From Micromonospora lupini str. Lupac 08 (lineage in GTDB: Bacteria; Actinomycetota; Actinomycetes; Mycobacteriales; Micromonosporaceae): 64,000 nt of DNA. Shown here piece by piece: positions 44,812-51,947 of this stretch. The position numbers and the translations under genes were made by a program. A model generated the notes under the pieces. That model saw only the letters and a list, made by a program, of their open reading frames with translations, was not told the DNA's origin and did not search any database. The DNA is taken from positions 1,402,611 through 1,466,610 of the forward strand of contig NZ_HF570108.1 in the NCBI RefSeq assembly GCF_000297395.2. The letters are read 5' to 3'. Each line of letters opens with the position of its first letter. Within the stretch, counting starts at the first letter, position 1.

Positions 44812-44845
44812 CCCGGGACGGGCCGCCGCGGGCTAGCCTCGGGGC

Positions 44846-45271
44846 GTGGACGACGGACTGCGGGTGACCGATCGGTGGGTCGTCCCCGCCGGGGAGCTGC
44901 GGGAGCGCTTCTCCCGCTCGTCCGGCCCCGGTGGGCAGGGCGTGAACACCGCCGACTCCCGGGTCGAGCTGAGCTACGACCTCGCCAACTCCCCGGCCGT
45001 GCCCGAGTGGCTGCGGGCGCGGGCGCTGGCACGCCTCGCCAACCGCCTGGTGGACGGTGTGCTGACCATCGCGGCCAGCGAGCACCGGGCGCAGCTCGCC
45101 AACCGGGAGGCGGCCCGGGAGCGGATGGTCGCGCTGTTGCGTGAGGCGGCCGCGCCGCCTCCGCCCCCACGGCGGGCGACCAGGCCGTCCCGGGGCGCCA
45201 AGGAGCGCCGGCTGGCCGAGAAGAAGCGCCAGTCGCAGCGCAAACGCGACCGCCGCGTCGACGGCGAGTAG
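44846..45271 (+). CDS. arfB: ArfB-like peptidyl-tRNA hydrolase / ribosome rescue factor
   Basis: A 141-residue protein of the class I release-factor domain family. The catalytic GGQ is at residues 29-31 (SSGPGGQGVNTADSRVEL), there is no codon-recognition domain, and the C-terminal tail is strongly basic (KERRLAEKKRQSQRKRDRR). This is the ArfB/YaeJ layout, in which the tail enters the empty mRNA channel of a stalled ribosome and the GGQ frees the peptide. The GTG start gives MDDGLRVTDRWVVP. It stands alone. Confidence 0.92.
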   Translation: MDDGLRVTDRWVVPAGELRERFSRSSGPGGQGVNTADSRVELSYDLANSPAVPEWLRARALARLANRLVDGVLTIAASEHRAQLANREAARERMVALLREAAAPPPPPRRATRPSRGAKERRLAEKKRQSQRKRDRRVDGE

Positions 45272-45313
45272 TCCTCTTCCCGAGCCGTGTCAGTGACCTC
45301 TGCGACTGTCGAG

Positions 45314-45335
45314 TGACAGAATCTGGAATCTGTCA
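45314..45335. promoter_or_regulatory. TGACAGA inverted repeat, candidate TetR operator
   Basis: TGACAGA (45314-45320) and TCTGTCA (45329-45335) form a perfect 7-bp inverted repeat about 46 bp before the aldo/keto reductase start. TATGGT just downstream (around 45348) could be the -10. Additional TGTCA half-sites flank it. This fits a repressor such as the TetR protein encoded after the reductase. Confidence 0.4.
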
Positions 45336-45381
45336 TCCGAAGTGTGTATGGTCGGCATGTCACCCAGGAGAGGAAGACCCC

Positions 45382-46380
45382 ATGGAAACCCGCACCCTCG
45401 GCACCTTCGGCCCCACCGTCTCCGCCCTCGGGCTCGGCCTGATGGGCATGTCCGACCTCTACGGCCCGGCCGACGAGGCCGAGAGCATCGCCACCATCCA
45501 CGCCGCGCTGGACGCCGGCATCACCCTGCTCGACACGGGCGACTTCTACGGCATGGGCCACAACGAGATGCTGCTGCGCGACGCGCTGCGCGGCCGCAAC
45601 CGGGACAAAGCCGTGATCAGCGTGAAGTTCGGCGCGCTGCGCGACGTCGACGGCGGTTGGAACGGCAACGACGTCCGACCCGTCGCGATCAAGAACTTCC
45701 TGGCGTACACGCTGCGCCGGCTCGGCACCGACCACGTCGACGTCTACCGCCCCGCCCGACTCGCGCCGGACGTGCCGGTGGAGGAGGTCGTGGGCACCCT
45801 GGCCGAGCTGGTCAAGGCGGGCCACGTCCGGCACATCGGCCTCTCCGAGGTGAGCGCCGAGACGCTGCGCCGGGCGCACGCCGTGCACCCCATCAGCGAC
45901 CTCCAGATCGAGTACTCGCTGATCTCCCGCGCCCCCGAGGCCGAGATCCTGCCGACGGCCCGTGAGCTGGGCGTCGGGATCACCGCGTACGGGGTGCTGT
46001 CCCGAGGGCTGATCAGCGGCCACTGGACGGCCGGGCGGGAGACCACCGGCACCGACTTCCGCAGCCACCTGCCGCGTTTCGCCGGCGCGAACCTGGACCG
46101 CAACCTCGCCCTGGTCGACGCGCTGCGCGCCATCGCCGAGGCGCGGGGCGTCACCGTGGCGCAGATCGCCATCGCCTGGGTGCTCGCCCGGGGCGAGACC
46201 GTCGTACCCCTGATCGGCGCCCGGCGCCGGGACCGGCTCACCGAGGCCCTCGGCGCCGCCGACGTCACGCTCACCGCGACGGACCTGGCCGCCATCGAGG
46301 CCGCGGTCCCGGCCGACGCGGCGGCCGGCAGCCGGTACGACGAGGCGCAGATGGCGTTCCTGGACAGCGAGCGGTCATGA
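45382..46380 (+). CDS. aldo/keto reductase
   Basis: A 332-residue (beta/alpha)8 NADPH-dependent oxidoreductase. The catalytic Asp51, Tyr56 and Lys82 are in LLDTGDFYG and ISVKFG. The position of the usual catalytic His (YYQHR in the common subgroup) reads VYRPAR, with Pro124, a variant shared by a subfamily of bacterial AKRs. VRHIGLSEVS and the C-terminal cofactor loop (VVPLIGARRRDRL) are normal. ATG follows AGGAGAGGAAGACCCC. Probably controlled by the TetR gene 74 bp downstream. Confidence 0.9.
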   Translation: METRTLGTFGPTVSALGLGLMGMSDLYGPADEAESIATIHAALDAGITLLDTGDFYGMGHNEMLLRDALRGRNRDKAVISVKFGALRDVDGGWNGNDVRPVAIKNFLAYTLRRLGTDHVDVYRPARLAPDVPVEEVVGTLAELVKAGHVRHIGLSEVSAETLRRAHAVHPISDLQIEYSLISRAPEAEILPTARELGVGITAYGVLSRGLISGHWTAGRETTGTDFRSHLPRFAGANLDRNLALVDALRAIAEARGVTVAQIAIAWVLARGETVVPLIGARRRDRLTEALGAADVTLTATDLAAIEAAVPADAAAGSRYDEAQMAFLDSERS

Positions 46381-46384
46381 CGAA

Positions 46385-46428
46385 CCGGTCGTGGCGCGAC
46401 AGTCGACCGGGGGTCGCGCCACGACCGG
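46385..46428. repeat. perfect 16-bp inverted repeat between AKR and TetR genes
   Basis: CCGGTCGTGGCGCGAC (46385-46400) and its exact complement (46413-46428) with a 12-nt loop, starting 5 bp after the reductase stop codon and ending 25 bp before the tetR start. It could be the reductase terminator, an operator, or both. Confidence 0.6.
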
Positions 46429-46453
46429 CGGCGCGGTCAGGAAGGCTGGGACG

Positions 46454-47050
46454 ATGAGCGACGCCACCGCCCTGACCGCCGACCGCATCCTCGACTCCGC
46501 CGAGGAGGTGCTGCGTCGGTACGGCCCGGCGAAGGCCACCGTGCTGGACGTCGCCCGCGCGTTGGGCGTCAGCCACGGCAGCGTCTACCGGCACTTCGCC
46601 AGCAAGGCCGCGCTGCGCGAGGCGGTCGCCGAACGCTGGCTGGCCCGGGTCTCCACCCCGCTCATCGACGTCGCCACCGGCCCCGACCCGGCCCCGCAGC
46701 GGTTGCGCCGGTGGCTTGCCGAGTTGAGCGGCACCAAGCGGCGGATGGCCCGGGAGGACCCGGAGCTGTTCGACAACTTCCACCAGCTCGCCACGCTCTC
46801 CGAGGGGGCGGTCGCCAACCACCTGGAGGTCCTCGCCGGTCAGCTCAGCCTGATCGTCGCGGACGGGGTGGCCGCCGGTGAGTTCACAGTGCCCGACCCG
46901 GCGGTGGCCGGCCGTGCGTTGTTGCAGGCCACCGCGCGGTTCCACCACCCGTCGCACCGGACGGAGTGGAGCGAGCCCGGCCTCGACGACGACCTGGCGG
47001 CGGTGGTCGCGCTGCTCCTCGACGGCCTGCGTGCCCGCCCCACCGGCTGA
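46454..47050 (+). CDS. TetR-family transcriptional regulator
   Basis: A 198-residue regulator. The N-terminal TetR HTH is at about residues 8-55 (ILDSAEEVLRRYGPAKATVLDVARALGVSHGSVYRHFASKAALREAV). The C-terminal ligand domain has a TetR_C-like segment (RREDPELFDNFHQLA region). ATG at 46454 matches the family start; the frame extends upstream over the inverted repeat. Next to the aldo/keto reductase, which it probably represses together with itself. Confidence 0.9.
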   Translation: MSDATALTADRILDSAEEVLRRYGPAKATVLDVARALGVSHGSVYRHFASKAALREAVAERWLARVSTPLIDVATGPDPAPQRLRRWLAELSGTKRRMAREDPELFDNFHQLATLSEGAVANHLEVLAGQLSLIVADGVAAGEFTVPDPAVAGRALLQATARFHHPSHRTEWSEPGLDDDLAAVVALLLDGLRARPTG

Positions 47051-47087
47051 AACCGGGTCGCTTCGGGTCGCTCCGGGTCGCTTGCGG

Positions 47088-47954
47088 TCAGGCCGGGACG
47101 GCGGCCAGCAGCCGGTCGCGGAGCACGTCCGCGCGGTCGGCGAAACCCCGTTGCGCCACGGCGTACTCCGCCCGACCCTCCGCGGTCTCCACACGCACCG
47201 GCGGGTGACCGAGCGCCGCCAGGTCGTACGGGCTGGCCCGCATGTCCAGCGTGCGGATGTCCCGGGCCAGCTCGAAACAGTCCGCGACCAGCTCGGACGG
47301 CACCAGCGGCGACACCTTGTACGCCCACTTGTAGAGATCCATGTTGGCGTGCAGGCAGCCCGGCTGCTCGTTCGCGTGCTGCGTCTCCCGCGTCGGCGTG
47401 AGCAGGTTCAGCGGACGGGCCGGCGGCGTGAAGAACCGGAACGCGTCGAAGTGGCTGCACCGCACACCGCGCTCCTCGACGACGGCGGCGGTCCGCTCCG
47501 GGTCCAGCCGCAGCGGCCAGGCGTTGTGCCGCAACTCCTCGCGGGTCTGCCGGTACACCATCGCCCACTCGTGCATCCCGAAGCAGCCGAAGTGCGCCGG
47601 CCGCCCCGCCGTGGCCGCCAACAGCGAGCGGATCCACGCGATCGACTCCGCGCGTCGCTCGCGTACCGCCTCGGTGTCGAGGGTGACCCCGGCGGTCGTG
47701 GCGCGGTAGTCCCGGCCGAACTCGGCCGGATCCGCGTCGCGCAGCTCGACCCCCGCGCCCGGGTGCCAGCGGCGTAGCTGCGCCGGCCGGTGCGAGTAGT
47801 AGGTGAACAGGAAGTCGGCCACCGGGTGCCGCTCGCCCCGGCGTCGTCGGGCCAGGTGCGGCGTCAGCCAGACGTCCACCCGCTCCTCGTGGGCCCGGCG
47901 GCGCTCCCGCCAGGCGGCCACGTCGAGCACGGCGGAGGCGAGGGCGGCGGTCAC
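47088..47954 (-). CDS. conserved protein annotated as 3-methyladenine DNA glycosylase
   Basis: A 288-residue soluble protein of an actinobacterial family usually labelled 3-methyladenine DNA glycosylase, although it shares none of the HhH or AAG motifs I can see. Conserved-looking segments are FTYYSHRPAQLRRWHPG, HFGCFGMHEWAMVYR, RCSHFDAFRFFTPPARPLN, and CLHANMDLYKWAYKVSP, with several His/Cys/Asp residues that could bind metal. GTG start at 47954. The glycosylase label should be treated as unproven. Confidence 0.75.
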   Translation of the reverse strand: MTAALASAVLDVAAWRERRRAHEERVDVWLTPHLARRRRGERHPVADFLFTYYSHRPAQLRRWHPGAGVELRDADPAEFGRDYRATTAGVTLDTEAVRERRAESIAWIRSLLAATAGRPAHFGCFGMHEWAMVYRQTREELRHNAWPLRLDPERTAAVVEERGVRCSHFDAFRFFTPPARPLNLLTPTRETQHANEQPGCLHANMDLYKWAYKVSPLVPSELVADCFELARDIRTLDMRASPYDLAALGHPPVRVETAEGRAEYAVAQRGFADRADVLRDRLLAAVPA

Positions 47955-47987
47955 GGACCCAGGGTACGACCGCCGCCCCGTCGCCGG

Positions 47988-49442
47988 TCAGGGCATCTGC
48001 ACCCGGACGCCTGCGGAGAACACCCCGCTGCGCAGTTCCAGCTGCCGGGGCGGGTCCCGCCCGTCGACGCTGAACACCAGCGGGAGCACCACCCGACTGC
48101 CCGCGGCCACCGGGTTGGCGAAGACGTCCCGACCCAGGTTGGCCGCCCGGGTGGCGGGCTCGTCCGTGCTCACCCACCGGCCACCCGGCAGGTAGGCGCG
48201 TTGGAGCTGGCCGTGCCAGGGCTGCTGGGCGCCGGTGACGTTGCGCACACCCACGGTGGCCTGGCAGCGCCGACCGCCGGCCGGTGCCGCGTCAGGCCCA
48301 TCCGCCGTGCACGACATCCGGTAGACGGTGAACTCGAACGCGGACTCCCGCAGCGGCACGCCCACCGGCCCGGAGACCCCGGTGCCCATCCACGCGCCGC
48401 TGGTCGGCTGCTTCTGGGTGTCGATCGACGACACCTGCCGGGTGGCCGTCCAGCCGGCCGTGCCGATCACGCCCGCCAGCACCACCGCCGCCGCGCCGAC
48501 CAGCAGCCAGACCGGCGGCGTACGCCGCCGTCGGCTCGGGCTCGGACTCGCCGCACGCGGGTAGATCGTTCCGCGTCCACCGTCCGGCGTTCCGTTGGCG
48601 TCCGGCGTTCCGTTGGTGGCCAGGGCGGCGGCGTTCACCCGTCGTCCGCGCTGTCGCCGCCACACCCAGGCCACGAGTGCGCCGAGCAGCACCAGGACGC
48701 CCAACCCGGCCAGCAGCACCGGAAACCGCCGCCAGGGCGGCGCCTCGGTGACCTCGGCCGCCGGGGCTCCGGCCGCCTGCCAGGTGGCGCTGGCGCAGTC
48801 GTACGGCCGGGTGCCGTCACTTGTGAACGCGCAGGCCGGCGCCGTCAGCGGCTGGCCCGGCGCGACAGCGGTCAGCGCCGTGCCCAGCGTGGTGGTGCTG
48901 TGCGCGGGCAACCGCAACCGCCAGGTCACCTCGGCCGTGGACCCGCCGGAGCTGCTGGACCGCCCGCCCCCGCTGATCGCGGTGGGCGACGACCCGGACG
49001 GCAGCTCCTGGCGCACCGTGGTGTCGAGGGGCGAGTTGCCCACGTTGCGCACGTGGATCTGGTACCGCGGCGCGGGACTGCGCTCCGTCGCGACCGCCAC
49101 CGTGACCGGAGGCGGGGGCGCCGACGCCGGTACCCGCGACGGTGGTGCCACCGCCGGCGGCGCCGACGGCGGTGTGGGCTCCGCGCTCGCCCGCGCGGCC
49201 ACCGCCACCGCCGGTGGCGCGGGACTCACGGTCGCCGACGGCGTGACCGCCGCCGGCCCCGGCGCCGGTGTCGTCGTTGTGGCTGGTGGAACGGGTGTGG
49301 CTGGTTGTGGCGTGGCGGCCGCTGGTCGTGGCGCGGCCGCCGCCTCCGGGGCCGCCGCGGGCAGGGCCGGCACGGCGGCGAGGATGCCGAGGCAGTGTAC
49401 GAACACCGCGAGGGCTCTGTGGTGTCGTGTCGATGCAGGCAT
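47988..49442 (-). CDS. exported Pro/Ala-rich membrane protein with DUF4352-like domain
   Basis: A 484-residue protein: signal peptide (HHRALAVFVHCLGILAAV), a low-complexity Pro/Ala/Thr region to about residue 110, an extracellular DUF11-like beta domain (YQIHVRNVGNSPLDTTVRQE), a membrane segment near 235-255, a basic cytoplasmic or linker stretch, a second membrane segment near 310-330 and a C-terminal domain with ESAFEFTVYRMSC and ATVGVRNVTG that resembles DUF4352. A short 18-bp direct repeat encodes NGTPDANGTPD. Function unknown; probably envelope-associated. Confidence 0.7.
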   Translation of the reverse strand: MPASTRHHRALAVFVHCLGILAAVPALPAAAPEAAAAPRPAAATPQPATPVPPATTTTPAPGPAAVTPSATVSPAPPAVAVAARASAEPTPPSAPPAVAPPSRVPASAPPPPVTVAVATERSPAPRYQIHVRNVGNSPLDTTVRQELPSGSSPTAISGGGRSSSSGGSTAEVTWRLRLPAHSTTTLGTALTAVAPGQPLTAPACAFTSDGTRPYDCASATWQAAGAPAAEVTEAPPWRRFPVLLAGLGVLVLLGALVAWVWRRQRGRRVNAAALATNGTPDANGTPDGGRGTIYPRAASPSPSRRRRTPPVWLLVGAAAVVLAGVIGTAGWTATRQVSSIDTQKQPTSGAWMGTGVSGPVGVPLRESAFEFTVYRMSCTADGPDAAPAGGRRCQATVGVRNVTGAQQPWHGQLQRAYLPGGRWVSTDEPATRAANLGRDVFANPVAAGSRVVLPLVFSVDGRDPPRQLELRSGVFSAGVRVQMP

Positions 49443-49617
49443 ACGAACGAACCTCCGGAGCCGACGCTAGGGGCGTCCGACCTCCGTGCGGGTACGAAGT
49501 CGGGAAGCCCGCCCCCGCCGCCCCGGCCTGCGCTAGGGTGCCACGACGGTGACGGGTTGCGCACACCCGGCGGCCGGTTGTGGCCGGTGGCGGTGCCGGC
49601 GGGGCTAGATTGGCCGG

Positions 49618-50421
49618 GTGCGTATCGCTCGTTTCGCTCATGCCAAGGGAATGTCGTTCGGAGCCGTCGAGGGCGAAGCGGGGGCCGGGTCGCAGGGCCT
49701 GACCATCGCCGAGATCGAGGGTCATCCGTTCGGCCAGCTCTCCTTCAGTGGGGCCCGCTGGGCCCTCTCCGACGTCCGACTGCTCTCGCCGATCCTGCCC
49801 AGCAAGGTGGTCTGCGTGGGCCGCAACTACGCCGACCACGCCGCCGAGCTCGGCAACGAGGTGCCCAAGGAGCCGTTGCTCTTCCTCAAGCCGTCCACCT
49901 CGGTGATCGGTCCCCGCGACGCCATCCGGTTGCCGATCTTCTCGAAGCAGGTCGAGCACGAGGCGGAGCTGGCGGTGGTGATCGGCGCGCCGGGCGCCCG
50001 CCGGGCCGACCGGGCCGCCGCCGAACGCGCCATCTTCGGCTACACCTGCGCCAACGACGTGACCGCCCGGGACCTGCAGCGCTCGGACGGGCAGTGGACC
50101 CGCGCCAAGGGCTTCGACTCGTTCTGCCCGATCGGCCCGTGGATCACCACTGGGCTGGACGTCTCCGACCTGGAGATCCGCTGTGAGGTGGGTCGCAACC
50201 CGGACGAGATGGAGGTACGCCAGCTCGGCCGGACGAAGGACATGGTCTTCGACGTGGCCGGCCTGGTGTCGTACATCTCGCACGTGATGACCCTGCTGCC
50301 CGGCGACGTGGTGCTCACCGGCACTCCGGCGGGGGTTAGCCCTCTCGTCGAGGGGGATACCGTCACCGTGCGGATCGAGGGCATCGGCGAGCTCAGCAAC
50401 CCGGTGGTCCCCGTCGCCTGA
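49618..50421 (+). CDS. fumarylacetoacetate hydrolase family protein
   Basis: A 267-residue FAH-fold enzyme. It has the signature CVGRNYADHAAELG, then PLLFLKPSTSVIG, the metal ligands in EHEAELAVVIG and the late GYTCANDVTARDLQ and VVLTGTPAGVSPLVEGD. Members hydrolyse or isomerise acylpyruvates, including oxaloacetate decarboxylation; the exact substrate is not evident. It corresponds in position to Rv2993c of M. tuberculosis, next to the Glu/Gln tRNA genes. GTG at 49618. Confidence 0.92.
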   Translation: MRIARFAHAKGMSFGAVEGEAGAGSQGLTIAEIEGHPFGQLSFSGARWALSDVRLLSPILPSKVVCVGRNYADHAAELGNEVPKEPLLFLKPSTSVIGPRDAIRLPIFSKQVEHEAELAVVIGAPGARRADRAAAERAIFGYTCANDVTARDLQRSDGQWTRAKGFDSFCPIGPWITTGLDVSDLEIRCEVGRNPDEMEVRQLGRTKDMVFDVAGLVSYISHVMTLLPGDVVLTGTPAGVSPLVEGDTVTVRIEGIGELSNPVVPVA

Positions 50422-50529
50422 TCCGTCCGATGCCCCTGTTTCCGCAGCTCACGGGTGGTTCGGGGGGATCGGATTTGGCCTGCCGGCACCGGGAGGGTAA
50501 TGTTCACTCCCGGCGCCGCAAGGGGCCAA

Positions 50530-50601
50530 TGGGGTATGGGGTAATTGGCAGCCCGACTGATTCTGGTTCAGTTAGTCTAGGTTCGAGTCCTGGTACCCCA
50601 G
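50530..50601 (+). tRNA. tRNA-Gln (CTG)
   Basis: A full cloverleaf can be folded: acceptor TGGGGTA with TACCCCA, anticodon stem ACTGA/TCAGT around TTCTGGT giving anticodon CTG, T-arm GGTTCGAGTCC, discriminator G. CCA is not encoded. Confidence 0.93.
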
Positions 50602-50652
50602 CGCTGCTGGAATTCGCGAGAGTTCCGGACGCTGGATTCTGACGGAGTTCGA

Positions 50653-50674
50653 CTCCGCCCCTCCGGGGGCGGAG
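50653..50674 (+). terminator. hairpin between tRNA-Gln and tRNA-Glu
   Basis: A perfect 9-bp stem CTCCGCCCC with GGGGCGGAG around TCCG, about 50 bp after tRNA-Gln. No T run. Confidence 0.5.
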
Positions 50675-50735
50675 AGTGGTCTCTGGTAGAGTGCAGCTCC
50701 TCCGCCCGCGAGGGTGGGGGAGCGAAAGTGGTTCT

Positions 50736-50808
50736 GGCCCCGTCGTCTAGCGGCCCAGGACGCCGCCCTCTCAAGGCGGTAGCGCCGGTTCGAATCCGGT
50801 CGGGGCTA
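50736..50808 (+). tRNA. tRNA-Glu (CTC), copy 1
   Basis: 73 nt. Acceptor GGCCCCG with CGGGGCT (first pair G-U), anticodon stem CCGCC/GGCGG around CTCTCAA giving CTC, T-arm CCGGTTCGAATCCGG, discriminator A. CCA not encoded. Identical to copy 2. Confidence 0.95.
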
Positions 50809-50817
50809 CATCTGTGC

Positions 50818-50851
50818 ACAACCCGTCTCACCTCGGTGAGGCGGGTTGTTT
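50818..50851 (+). terminator. terminator of tRNA-Glu copy 1
   Basis: A 15-bp stem with one G-T wobble (ACAACCCGTCTCACC with GGTGAGGCGGGTTGT), tight loop, then TT. It begins 10 bp after the tRNA. Confidence 0.75.
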
Positions 50852-50969
50852 CGTTGGTGCGACGCCCGTTTCCGGTGCCCGACGGTGCCCAGACCCCACG
50901 CTCGCCCCTGCCGACGGTGCCGCTAGACTACAGCGGCACCGCCTGCGAGGGCGGTGAACAGGAAGTTCT

Positions 50970-51042
50970 GGCCCCGTCGTCTAGCGGCCCAGGACGCCGC
51001 CCTCTCAAGGCGGTAGCGCCGGTTCGAATCCGGTCGGGGCTA
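50970..51042 (+). tRNA. tRNA-Glu (CTC), copy 2
   Basis: Identical over its 73 nt to copy 1, and the match continues a few bases upstream (GTTCT) and downstream (CA). TAGACT about 45 bp upstream could be its own -10 box. Confidence 0.95.
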
Positions 51043-51047
51043 CAACC

Positions 51048-51085
51048 GAAAGGCTCATCTCGCTCCGCGAGGTGAGCCTTTCCCT
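51048..51085 (+). terminator. terminator of tRNA-Glu copy 2
   Basis: A 15-bp stem with one wobble (GAAAGGCTCATCTCG with CGAGGTGAGCCTTTC) followed by CCTTT, 5 bp after the tRNA. Its sequence is unrelated to the terminator of copy 1. Confidence 0.75.
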
Positions 51086-51116
51086 TTACCCGGCCCTGCT
51101 CCCCGGCCTTCTCTCG

Positions 51117-51178
51117 GTTGATCATGAGGTTGGCGGGGGCGACACGCCGATTCGGGTGCCGCCAACCTCATGATCAAC
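51117..51178. repeat. intergenic palindrome with 20-bp perfect arms
   Basis: GTTGATCATGAGGTTGGCGG (51117-51136) and its exact complement (51159-51178) enclose a 22-nt centre. It lies 32 bp past the tRNA-Glu terminator and 33 bp beyond the ndgR stop codon. Because a terminator is already present, this is probably a dispersed intergenic palindromic element that may also end ndgR transcription. Confidence 0.75.
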
Positions 51179-51211
51179 GCGGGGTGGGCAGGGGTGGGGG
51201 TGGGGTGGGGG

Positions 51212-51910
51212 TTAGAGGCCGGAGAGGCGTTGGCCGGCTCTCACCACTGCCATGGCGTGGCGTTCGCCGGGGCGGCGGCCGAGGCGCTCGATCGGGCCGG
51301 AGATGCTCACCGAGGCGATCACCCGGCCGGTGCGGTCGCGGATCGGCGCGGAGACGCTCGCCACACCGGCCTCCCGCTCGGCCACGCTCTGCGCCCAGCC
51401 GCGGCGGCGGACCTCGGCCAGGGTGCGACCGGTGAACTTGCTGCGCGGCAGCAGCGGCATCACCGCCTCCGGAGGCTCCCAGGCGAGGAGGATCTGGGCC
51501 GCCGAGCCGGCGGTCATCGGCAGCACCGAGCCCACCGGAACGGTGTCCCGCAGGCCGCTCGCGCGCTCCGCCGCCGCCACGCAGATCCGCTCGTCGGCGC
51601 GGCGCAGGTAGAGCTGCGCGCTCTCGCCGGTGGCGTCGCGCAGCGCGGCCAGCAGTGGCTCGGCGGCGGTCAGCAGGACGTCCGGGGCCGCGTTGGCCAG
51701 CTCGCCCAGCCGGGGGCCGGGACGCCAACGCCCCTGGGTGTCCCGGACGAGCATCCGATGGATCTCCAGTGCCTGTGCCAGCCGGTGCGCGGTGGCCCGG
51801 GGCAGCTTCGTGCGTTCAACGAGTTCGGCCAGGCTGGCGCCGTCGACACAGGCGGCCAGGATGACCACCGCCTTGTCGAGAACGCCGACACCGCTCATAC
51901 TGTGTCCCAC
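51212..51910 (-). CDS. ndgR: IclR-family regulator, NdgR/LtbR type
   Basis: A 232-residue IclR regulator with an N-terminal winged HTH (SGVGVLDKAVVILAA, AELVERTKLPRATAHRLAQAL) and the C-terminal effector domain (SAQLYLRRADERICVAAAE, GLRDTVPVGS, GVASVSAPIRD). The sequence closely resembles NdgR, which in Streptomyces controls leuCD and amino-acid metabolism (LtbR in corynebacteria). It is divergent from leuC with only 37 bp between. The GTG at 51910 has GGGAGG 13 nt upstream; ATG at 51898 (MSGVGVLDKA) is the alternative. Confidence 0.93.
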   Translation of the reverse strand: MGHSMSGVGVLDKAVVILAACVDGASLAELVERTKLPRATAHRLAQALEIHRMLVRDTQGRWRPGPRLGELANAAPDVLLTAAEPLLAALRDATGESAQLYLRRADERICVAAAERASGLRDTVPVGSVLPMTAGSAAQILLAWEPPEAVMPLLPRSKFTGRTLAEVRRRGWAQSVAEREAGVASVSAPIRDRTGRVIASVSISGPIERLGRRPGERHAMAVVRAGQRLSGL

Positions 51911-51947
51911 AAGCCGAAACTTACCTCCCAGAATTTAGGATGTCCAG
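51911..51947. promoter_or_regulatory. compact ndgR-leuC divergent promoter region
   Basis: Only 37 bp separate the two start codons. TAGGAT (51936-51941) is a good -10 for leuC, so close to the ATG that the transcript could be leaderless; TAAATT on the opposite strand overlaps it and could serve ndgR. A short symmetric TGTGTCCCACA straddles the ndgR start. NdgR is expected to bind here. Confidence 0.45.

Noticed and set aside
51043..51211. Tyrosine-recombinase attachment site next to the tRNA-Glu genes
   Set aside because: No integrase gene is nearby and no partial tRNA 3' end is repeated downstream. The tRNA duplication is a full-length copy.
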